Part shown: one piece after another, positions 54,139 through 61,716 of the stretch
How the letters are laid out: every line of letters begins with the position of its first letter
Numbering within the stretch: position 1 is the first letter of the stretch
Source of the DNA: Nocardioides ochotonae
Lineage (GTDB): Bacteria; Actinomycetota; Actinomycetes; Propionibacteriales; Nocardioidaceae
Length of the DNA stretch: 64,000 nt
Assembly: GCF_011420305.2 (NCBI RefSeq)
Contig: NZ_CP061769.1
Coordinates: 62,001 to 126,000 of the forward strand
Direction of reading: 5' to 3'
Program-made: the position numbers and the translations under genes
Notes under the pieces: generated by a model
Databases searched by the model: none
Seen by the model: the letters and a program-made list of their open reading frames with translations, nothing else
Told to the model about the DNA's origin: nothing

Positions 54139-55317
54139 ATGAGCACCGTCCACCTCACCGCCGTACGACTCGGCGGTCGCCCCGGGATGCCGCTGCTCAT
54201 CCTCGGTCCCTCGCTCGGCACCACCGCCCAGACGCTGTGGTCGGAGGTCGCCCGGGAGCTCGCCCGCGACTTCCAGGTGGTGGCCTGGGACCTGCCCGGG
54301 CACGGCACGAACTCGATGGTGCCCGAGGAGCCGATCACGATCGAGGACCTGGCGGCCGGCGTGCTCACGCTCGTGGACGGCATGGGCGAGGGCATCCACC
54401 CGCCGAGGTTCCACTACGCCGGCAACTCCGTGGGCGGTGCGGTCGGCCTCCAGCTGATGCTCGACGCGCCCGGTCGCGTCGAGTCCGCGACCCTGATCTG
54501 CAGCGCCGCCCGCCTGGGCACCCCGGCCGGCTGGCTGGAGCGTGCCGAGAAGGTCCTGGCGAGCGGCACCGAGCTGCTGGTCCCCGGCGCCACCGAGCGG
54601 TGGTTCGCGCCGGGCTTCGCGGAGCGCCACCACGGGCGGGCCTCCTCCGTGCTGCACGCGCTGGGCGACACCGTCGACGAGGGGTACGCCGCGGTCTGCG
54701 GCGCGCTCGCCGGCTTCGACCTGCGCGACCGGCTCGCCGAGATCGAGGTCCCGCTGCTCGCGGTCGCCGGCGGTCGCGACGAGTCGGTGCCGCCGGCGGT
54801 GGTGCGCGCGCTCGCCGAGGGGGTCCGCGACGCGCGCTTGGTCGTGCTCGAGGACGTCGCCCACCTCGCGCCGGTCGAGGATCCGGAGACGGTCGCCCGG
54901 CTGGTGCGCGAGCACGCCCTCGGTCCCACCCGCGACCAGCTCACCGTGGCCGAGCTGCGTGACGCCGGCATGCAGGTGCGTCGCGAGGTGCTGGGCGCCG
55001 AGCACGTCGACCGGGCGATGGCCGACGCCACCGAGCTGACCCGGGAGTTCCAGCACTTCATCACCGAGTACGCCTGGGGCGGGGTGTGGACGCGCCCGGG
55101 GCTGGATCGCCGGGAGCGCTCGCTGGTCACTCTCAGCGCGATCATCTGCGGGGGGCACCACGCGGAGCTGGCGATGCACCTGCGCGCGGCGCGCACCAAC
55201 GGGCTCAGCGTCGCCGAGATCCGCGAGCTGATCATCCAGACCGCGATCTACTCCGGGGTCCCGAGCGCCAACGTGGCCTTCCGGATCGCCCAGGAGGTCT
55301 TCGCCGACGAGTGCTGA
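54139..55317 (+). CDS. pcaL: Fusion of 3-oxoadipate enol-lactonase and 4-carboxymuconolactone decarboxylase
   Basis: A 392-aa bifunctional enzyme of the beta-ketoadipate pathway. Residues 1-260 are an alpha/beta hydrolase with nucleophile GNSVGG, acid in GGRDESVPP and His in VAHLAP (PcaD). Residues about 275-392 are a CMD domain with LVTLSAIICGGHHAELAMHL (PcaC). Such fusions (PcaL) are known in actinobacteria. The upstream steps (pcaB, pcaGH) are absent from the window. GGAGGAG precedes ATG 54139. Its final 86 bp overlap the convergent MFS gene. Confidence 0.93.
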   Translation: MSTVHLTAVRLGGRPGMPLLILGPSLGTTAQTLWSEVARELARDFQVVAWDLPGHGTNSMVPEEPITIEDLAAGVLTLVDGMGEGIHPPRFHYAGNSVGGAVGLQLMLDAPGRVESATLICSAARLGTPAGWLERAEKVLASGTELLVPGATERWFAPGFAERHHGRASSVLHALGDTVDEGYAAVCGALAGFDLRDRLAEIEVPLLAVAGGRDESVPPAVVRALAEGVRDARLVVLEDVAHLAPVEDPETVARLVREHALGPTRDQLTVAELRDAGMQVRREVLGAEHVDRAMADATELTREFQHFITEYAWGGVWTRPGLDRRERSLVTLSAIICGGHHAELAMHLRAARTNGLSVAEIRELIIQTAIYSGVPSANVAFRIAQEVFADEC

Positions 55318-56570
55318 GCCGGTCCCGCGGGTCGCGGATCAGCACCCACGAGAGCGCCCCGCCGGCGGCCAGCAGCACCGCGCAGACCACCAGCGCCGAG
55401 CGGTACGCCGCGTCGAGGGCGGCCGGGTCGGCGTACTCCTCCCCGCCGAGGCCGACCGCGACCGGCAGGGCCGCGACCGCCAGCAGCGAGCCGGCCCGGG
55501 CGACCGCGTTGTTGACGCCGCTGGCGATGCCGGCCTGCTCGTCGGGGGCGGCCGCCAGCACCGTCGCGGTCAGCGGGGCGACCAGCAGCGCCAGGCCGAG
55601 GCCGAAGATCGTGAGCCCGGGGAGCACCCCGGTCCAGTAGTCCACCCCGGCGCCGACGTCGAGCAGCAGCAGGGTGCCCGCCGCCATCACCAGCGGGCCG
55701 AGGGTCATCGGGAGCCGGGGACCGATCCGCACCGCCAGCGCGCCGCCGCGCGAGGCGAGCACCAGCATGCACACGGTGATGGGCATGGTGGCCACCCCGG
55801 CCGCCAGGGCGCCGTACCCGCTCACGACCTGCAGATGCAGGACGAGGAAGAAGAGCACCGCGCCGAGCGCGGCGTAGACGAGGAGGGTCATGGCGTTCGC
55901 GGCGCTGAAGGTGCGGTCGGCGAAGATGCCCAGCGCCAGCATCGGGTGTTCGCTGCGGCGCTCGTCGACGACGTAGCCGGCCGCGGCGAGGACGCTGAGC
56001 AGCAGCGCCCACGGCGCCCATGTGCCGCCCCACTCGATGAGGGCGTAGGTCACCCCGCCCAGTGCCAGGACCGTGCAGCCCGCGCCGACGAGGTCGAGCC
56101 GGCGCGGAGCGCGGGTCGCGCGTCTCCGGGACCCACCGCTGCGCGACCGCGACGGTGAGCGCCGCGAGCGGAAGGTTGATGAGGAAGATCCAGCGCCAGT
56201 CGGCGTACTGCACCAGGGCGCCGCCGAGGAACGGGCCGGCCGCGGAGGCGAGGCCGCCGAGGCCGCACAGCAGCGAGGCGAGCGCGAACCAGCAGGTCCC
56301 GACGACGAAGACCCGCCGCCGGCCGAAGCGGTCACCGAGGGCGCCGCCGAGCAGGATCAGGCTGGACAGGGAGAGCAGGTAGCCGTTGGAGATCCACTGG
56401 AGCTGGGCGAGGCTGGCCCCGAGGTCCGCGCCGATCGTGCGCAGCGCGACGTTGAGGATCGTGGCGTCGAGCAGCGTCATGCCGGAGCCCAGCACGGTCG
56501 CCAGCACCACCGCCCGGCCGGTCGCCGTGCCCAGCCGGACACCGTCGGGCAGCGCGGCGCCCTCGCTCAT
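55232..56570 (-). pseudogene. Frameshifted DHA2-family MFS efflux gene
   Basis: The N-terminal 160 residues (from ATG 56570; TLLDATILNVALR, GALGDRFGRRRVF) read in one frame up to VPETRDP; the rest (APRRLDLVGAGCTVLALGG onward to WVLIRDPRDR) reads in the next frame. The break is between about 56101 and 56125 and needs one base removed or two added. The whole is a 14-helix transporter otherwise intact. It is either a recent mutation or a sequence error in a GC-rich tract. Its 3' end overlaps pcaL. Confidence 0.75.
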
Positions 56571-56619
56571 CCGTCGAGGCTAGCCAACCACGCGGGGCAG
56601 CACCGGGCGGCGGGTCGGG

Positions 56620-56633
56620 TGGAACCTGTTCTC
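56620..56633. promoter_or_regulatory. KstR-like operator before the SnoaL gene
   Basis: TGGAACCTGTTCTC matches TnnAACnnGTTnnA at seven of eight fixed bases, 22 bp before ATG 56656 and within the divergent gap next to the MFS gene. Confidence 0.5.
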
Positions 56634-56655
56634 GTTCTCTGCTCGGATGCGGGTC

Positions 56656-57168
56656 ATGGACCAGCACACCGGCACCTTCAGCGAGGGCGAGATCCGCGAG
56701 GCCTACGGCGCCCTGCACCAACGGGTGCAGGGATTCGCCGACTCCGGCGACTGGAGCGGCTTCGCGGACTGCTTCACCGAGGACGCGACCTACGTCGAGC
56801 ACGTCTACGGCACCTTCCACGGCCGCGCGGAGATCCGGGACTGGAGCGTGCGCACGATGTCGGCGTTCCCGGGCTCGGCGATGGTGGAGTTCCCGCTCGC
56901 CTGGACGGTCGTGGACGTGCCGACCTCGCGGCTGATCTGCGAGATCGGCAACGTGATGCCCGACCCGGGGGACGGGTCGGTGCACAGCGCGACCAACCTG
57001 ACGATCGTCACCTACGCCGGCGACGGGCTGTTCAGCCGCGAGGAAGACGTCTACAACCCGATGCGCTTCCTCACGACCACGCTGCGGTGGGCGAAGGTCG
57101 CCGAGCAGCACGGGCGGCTCGGCGACGAGGCGCGCGCCTACGTCGCGGCGTACGGCGGGCGCGGCTGA
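56656..57168 (+). CDS. SnoaL-like (NTF2-fold) protein, possible steroid-pathway enzyme
   Basis: A 170-aa protein (173 aa from ATG 56647). YGALHQRVQGFADSGDWSGFADCFTEDATYVEHVYG is the SnoaL signature with the conserved Asp and His of ketosteroid-isomerase-like enzymes. A KstR-like palindrome immediately upstream hints at a role in steroid or bile-acid degradation; the reaction is unknown. It is divergent from the frameshifted MFS gene. Confidence 0.85.
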   Translation: MDQHTGTFSEGEIREAYGALHQRVQGFADSGDWSGFADCFTEDATYVEHVYGTFHGRAEIRDWSVRTMSAFPGSAMVEFPLAWTVVDVPTSRLICEIGNVMPDPGDGSVHSATNLTIVTYAGDGLFSREEDVYNPMRFLTTTLRWAKVAEQHGRLGDEARAYVAAYGGRG

Positions 57169-57204
57169 GGACGCCCCGTCCTCAGTGGGGCCTCGGCGGG
57201 GGCC

Positions 57205-57606
57205 TCAGTGGGTGTGGACGATGAACAGGTCGCACGAGGCGTGGTGGGCCACCGTGCCGGCGACCGAGCCCAGGCCGCGCAGCGGGCTCTGGAGGCGCTT
57301 GTTGCCCACGACCAGCAGGTCGGCGCCGAGCCGGTCGGCCTCACCGAGGATGACGTCGGCGGGCTTGCCGGGGACCGCCTCGGTGGAGATGTCCTCCACG
57401 ACCGACAGCAGTCGGGCGCGCTCCTCGGCGACCACGGCGAGCGCGCGCTCGTTGTCGTTGATCCGGTGACGGGTCTCGTCGCCCTCGACGCGGTGCGCGC
57501 ACACGATGTGCAGGCGGGCGTCGAACCGGGCAGCGATCTCGGCGGCCCGGTGAGCGGCCGCCGACGCGGTCTCGCTCCCGTCCACACCGACGACGACGAT
57601 CTTCAC
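57205..57606 (-). CDS. Universal stress protein (UspA family)
   Basis: A 133-aa single USP domain. VVGVDGSETASAA at the N-terminus and VVGNKRLQSPLRGLGSVAGTVAH give the ATP-binding G-x2-G-x9-G-S/T pattern. The GTG start at 57606 lies 5 nt after AGGAGG, an unusually strong ribosome-binding site here. It converges with the SnoaL gene and diverges from the PGPGW gene. Confidence 0.93.
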   Translation of the reverse strand: MKIVVVGVDGSETASAAAHRAAEIAARFDARLHIVCAHRVEGDETRHRINDNERALAVVAEERARLLSVVEDISTEAVPGKPADVILGEADRLGADLLVVGNKRLQSPLRGLGSVAGTVAHHASCDLFIVHTH

Positions 57607-57777
57607 AAGTCCTCCTGGCGAACCGAACGGGTTCGCAGCGTAGCGGCCCCGGGGCCGCTCCTTCGGGGAAACCGCCCGTCCGGTTCCCGATCGGGACGCG
57701 ACCTCGGTCTCTCCTGGGGGCGGCGCGCCGGACCGGAGGAGCGGTTTCTTGCGCGCCTCTGAAAAACTGGACCGGTG

Positions 57778-58272
57778 ATGACCGCCGCGCGCCGACTGAC
57801 CCTGGAGATCGTGGGGTGGGTGCTCGTCGTGGCCGGCGTCGCTGCGCTCGTCCTCCCCGGCCCCGGCCTGCTGATGCTGTTCGGCGGCATGGCGATCCTG
57901 TCCCAGCAGTACGACTGGGCCGAGCGCCGGCTCGCCCCGCTGAAGTACCGCGCCCTCCGAGGCGCCGCGGAGAGCGTCGAGGCCTGGTGGCGCATCGCGC
58001 TGACGGCCGCCGGCGTCGTGCTGCTCGGCGCCTGCGGGGTGCTCTGGGTCGTCGGTCCGGCCGCGCCGGAGTGGTGGCCGCTGCCGGACGGCTGGTGGCT
58101 GCCCGGCGGCGCCGCGACCGGGATCACCCAGATCACCTCGGCCCTCGTGGCGCTGGGCCTGCTCGTCTACAGCTATCGCCGTTTCCACGACGACCCGGAG
58201 GCGGTCGCCGAGCTCGAGCGCGACCTGCACGCGGCCACCCGGGCCCGCGAGGAGCGCGACGTCGCGCCCTGA
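57778..58272 (+). CDS. PGPGW-motif membrane protein
   Basis: A 164-aa protein with three hydrophobic helices. VLPGPGLLMLFGGMAILS is the diagnostic PGPGW-type motif (TIGR02611/PF09656 family), and the C-terminus is a charged helix. Function unknown. ATG 57778 directly follows an in-frame GTG at 57775. It is followed by recC. Confidence 0.85.
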   Translation: MTAARRLTLEIVGWVLVVAGVAALVLPGPGLLMLFGGMAILSQQYDWAERRLAPLKYRALRGAAESVEAWWRIALTAAGVVLLGACGVLWVVGPAAPEWWPLPDGWWLPGGAATGITQITSALVALGLLVYSYRRFHDDPEAVAELERDLHAATRAREERDVAP

Positions 58273-58329
58273 CCTCGACCGGTCCCGTACCCGCTCGCGG
58301 TGTCGGACCGCCGTGGAATGCTGCCCGCT

Positions 58330-61300
58330 GTGACCCTGCACCTGCACCGCGCCGCCCGCACCGACGTGCTGGCCGATGCCTTGGCGCGCCTGCTCGCGAC
58401 CCCGCTGGCCGACCCGTTCGCCGAGGAGGTCGTGGTCGTGCCGGCCAAGGGCGTGGAGCGGTGGCTGAGCCAGCGGCTCTCCCACCGGCTGGGCGCAGGA
58501 CCGCGCGGCGGCGACGGCATCTGCGCCGGGGTCGGCTTCCGCACCCCGCGGTCGCTGTTCGCCGAGGTCACCGGCACCCGTGACGAGGACCCCTGGTCCC
58601 CGGACTCGCTGGTGTGGCCGCTGCTGGCCGCCGTCGACGACGGCCTCGAGGAGACCTGGGCGCTGCCCCTGGCGCGTCACCTGGGCCGCGGTCTCGACGG
58701 GGAGGAGGCCGACCTGCGCCACGGCCGGCGCTTCGCGGTCGCGCGGCGCCTGGCCCACCTCTTCGCCTCCTACGCCGCCCAGCGCCCGGCCCTGCTCGCC
58801 GACTGGGCCGACGGTCGTGACACCGACGGCCGCGGCCGGCCGCTGCCTTCGGACCTGGCCTGGCAGCCCGAGCTGTGGCGGCGGGTGGCGGCCCGGGTGG
58901 GTGCCCCCACGCCGCAGACGCGGCTGGTCGAGACCGTCGCCCGGCTGCACGACGAGCCCGGCGCCTTCGACCTGCCGGACCGGCTCTCGCTCTTCGGCCA
59001 CACCCGGCTGCCGGTGACCGAGGCGAGGCTGCTGGAGGCGCTCGGGCGGCACCGCGAGGTGCACCTGTGGCTGCCGCACCCCTCCGCGGCGCTCTGGGAC
59101 GCCCTCGGCCCCGAGCTGGCCTCCGGCGAGCGGCCCGACGGGCGAGCCGTGGACCGCCGGGCCGACCACAGCCACCGGGTCGTGGGCCACCCGCTGCTCT
59201 CGACGCTCGGCCGCGACGTGCGCGAGCTCCAGCGCACCCTGTCCGGCGTGACGAGCGTCGAGGAGCACGTCGGCCCCGACCCGCAGACCCCCGACACCCT
59301 GCTGGGCTGGCTCCAGCACGACCTGCGCGCCAACGCCGTCGGCGACGCCGCCTCCCGTCCGCTGCGCGCCGGGGACCGCTCGGTCCAGGTGCACGCCTGC
59401 CACGGCGCCGCCCGCCAGGTCGACGTGCTGCGCGAGGTCCTGCTCGGGCTGCTCGCCGAGGACCCGACCCTCGAGCCGCGCGACGTGCTGGTGATGTGCC
59501 CCGACATCGAGACCTTCGCGCCGCTGATCTCCGCCGGCTTCGGCCTCGGCGACGTGGTCGGCGAGCAGGGTCACCCCGCCCACCGGCTACGGGTCCGCCT
59601 CGCCGACCGCGCGCTCACCCGCACCAACCCGCTGCTGTCGGTCGCCGAGCGGCTGCTCGAGCTCGCCGGCGGCCGGGCCGGCGCGGGCGAGGTGCTCGAC
59701 CTGGCCCACAGCGAGCCGGTGCGCCGCCGCTTCGGGTTCCGCGACGACGACCTCCAGCAGCTCACCGAGTGGGTCCGCACCGCCGGGGTGCGCTGGGCCT
59801 TCGACGCCGAGCACCGCGCCGAGTACGGCCTGGGCTCCTACGTCGCCAACACCTGGCGCTTCGGCCTCGACCGGCTGCTGGCCGGGGTGGCGATGTCGGA
59901 GGACACCGGCACCTGGCTGGACCGCACCCTGCCGATCGACGACGTCGGCAGCGGCCAGGTCGAGCTGGCCGGCCGGCTGACGGAGTTCGTCGAGCGGCTG
60001 CGCACGGTCACCGACCAGCTGGTCGGCGCGCACCCGCTGGAGCACTGGCTCAGCGCGCTCGCCGACGGCGTCGAGTCGCTGTGCGCGGTGCCCGCGAGCG
60101 AGTCCTGGCAGGCCGGGCAGGTCCAGCGCGAGCTCGGCCGCGTCCGCGAGGCCGCCGGCGGGCTGTCCACCACCTCGCTGCGCCTGCCCGACGTCCGCGC
60201 GCTGCTGGCCGACCGGTTCGCCGGGCGGCCCACCCGCGCCAACTTCCGCACCGGCACGCTCACCGTCTGCACGATGGTCCCGATGCGCTCGGTGCCGCAC
60301 CGCGTGGTCTGCCTGCTCGGCCTCGACGACGGGATCTTCCCGCGGGTGGGGTCGGTCGACGGCGACGACGTGCTCGCCCGCGACCCGCTGACCGGCGAGC
60401 GCGACCCGCGCAGCGAGGACCGCCAGCTCTTCCTCGACGCGATCCTCGCCGCCACCGAGCACCTCGTGGTCACCTACACCGGCGCCAACGAGTACTCTGG
60501 CCAGCCGCGCCCACCCGCCGTACCCCTCGGGGAGCTGCTGGACACCCTCGACGTCACCGCGACCGCTCCGGAGGGCAGCGTCGCGGACGCCGTGACCGTG
60601 CGGCACCCGCTCCAGCCCTTCGACCCGCGCAACCTCACCCCCGGCGCGCTGGTGCCGGGCACCGCGTTCACGTTCGACCGGGCCGCGCTGAGCGGCGCGC
60701 GTGCCGCTGCCGGCGAGCGGCACCCGGTGGCGCCGTTCCTCAGCGGCCCGCTGCCCCCGGCCCCGCCCGAGGACGTCTCCCTCGACGACCTGGTCTCCTT
60801 CTTCTGCCGCCGCGGCGGGCCGGTGCAGGGCTTCCTCTCGCGCCAGCGCCTCGACGTCGCGCTGCCCTACGAGGAGGAGCCGCTCGACGACGGGCTTCCG
60901 GTCGAGGTCGACCAGCTCGTGCAGTGGCAGGTCGGCGACCGGGTGCTGCGTGACCTGCTGGGCGGCATGGACGTCGAGCAGGCCCGTCAGCAGGAGTGGC
61001 GCCGCGGGGTGCTGCCGCCCGGCATGCTGGGCTGGCGCATCCTCGGCGATCTCCTGATGCGTGCCGAGCCGCTCGCCGCCGCCGCACGGGAGCGGCGCAC
61101 CCGCCCCCCGCGGGCGGTCGAGGTCGACGTCGACCTGGGCGACGGCCGCCGGCTGCGCGGCACGGTCGCCGACGTCTACGGCGACCGCCAGGTCCCGGTC
61201 AGCTACTCCCGGCTGGGCGCCGCGCACCGGCTGCAGTCGTGGATCCGGCTGCTGGCGCTGGCCGCCACCGACGAGGACCAGAGCTGGACCGCCCACACCT

Positions 61301-61716
61301 TGGGCAGGCCCACCAACAGCCGCTCGCGCGAGGGCTTCGCGGTCTCGCTGCTCGGCCCGCTCGACCACACCGCGCTCACCCGGCTGCGCGACCTCGTCGA
61401 CCTGCGCGACCGCGGGCTCAGCGAGCCGCTGCCGCTGCCGCTCAAGGCCTCGCTGGCCTATGCGCGGACCCGTCGCACCCGCGCCACCCACGACGAGGCG
61501 GTGCTCAAGGCCGGGTGGGACTGGCGCGACGGCAGGTTCCCCGGCGAGCAGTCGGTGCCGGCCCACCGCACCGTGTGGGGTCCCCGTGCGCCGCTGCCCG
61601 GGCTGGACGTCGCCCCCCGTGACGGTGAGGGGTTCGAGGGCGAGACCACCCGCTTCGGCGCGCTCGCGCTGCGGCTGTGGAGCCCGTTGCTGGTGGCCGA
61701 GCAGGGGAGCTGGTGA
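58330..61716 (+). CDS. recC: Exodeoxyribonuclease V subunit gamma
   Basis: A 1128-aa protein (1132 from ATG 58318). The start LHLHRAARTDVLADALARLL and VVVPAKGVERWLSQRL are typical of RecC, which scans for Chi and splits the strands in RecBCD. The helicase-like core lacks catalytic ATPase motifs, as in the family. Its TGA overlaps the recB ATG (TGATG), so recC-recB are co-translated. recD is expected beyond the window. Confidence 0.94.
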   Translation: MTLHLHRAARTDVLADALARLLATPLADPFAEEVVVVPAKGVERWLSQRLSHRLGAGPRGGDGICAGVGFRTPRSLFAEVTGTRDEDPWSPDSLVWPLLAAVDDGLEETWALPLARHLGRGLDGEEADLRHGRRFAVARRLAHLFASYAAQRPALLADWADGRDTDGRGRPLPSDLAWQPELWRRVAARVGAPTPQTRLVETVARLHDEPGAFDLPDRLSLFGHTRLPVTEARLLEALGRHREVHLWLPHPSAALWDALGPELASGERPDGRAVDRRADHSHRVVGHPLLSTLGRDVRELQRTLSGVTSVEEHVGPDPQTPDTLLGWLQHDLRANAVGDAASRPLRAGDRSVQVHACHGAARQVDVLREVLLGLLAEDPTLEPRDVLVMCPDIETFAPLISAGFGLGDVVGEQGHPAHRLRVRLADRALTRTNPLLSVAERLLELAGGRAGAGEVLDLAHSEPVRRRFGFRDDDLQQLTEWVRTAGVRWAFDAEHRAEYGLGSYVANTWRFGLDRLLAGVAMSEDTGTWLDRTLPIDDVGSGQVELAGRLTEFVERLRTVTDQLVGAHPLEHWLSALADGVESLCAVPASESWQAGQVQRELGRVREAAGGLSTTSLRLPDVRALLADRFAGRPTRANFRTGTLTVCTMVPMRSVPHRVVCLLGLDDGIFPRVGSVDGDDVLARDPLTGERDPRSEDRQLFLDAILAATEHLVVTYTGANEYSGQPRPPAVPLGELLDTLDVTATAPEGSVADAVTVRHPLQPFDPRNLTPGALVPGTAFTFDRAALSGARAAAGERHPVAPFLSGPLPPAPPEDVSLDDLVSFFCRRGGPVQGFLSRQRLDVALPYEEEPLDDGLPVEVDQLVQWQVGDRVLRDLLGGMDVEQARQQEWRRGVLPPGMLGWRILGDLLMRAEPLAAAARERRTRPPRAVEVDVDLGDGRRLRGTVADVYGDRQVPVSYSRLGAAHRLQSWIRLLALAATDEDQSWTAHTLGRPTNSRSREGFAVSLLGPLDHTALTRLRDLVDLRDRGLSEPLPLPLKASLAYARTRRTRATHDEAVLKAGWDWRDGRFPGEQSVPAHRTVWGPRAPLPGLDVAPRDGEGFEGETTRFGALALRLWSPLLVAEQGSW

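Noticed and set aside
57205..59583. 792-aa minus-strand extension of the universal stress protein frame
   Set aside because: Only the last 133 residues match UspA; the rest is antisense to recC and the PGPGW gene.
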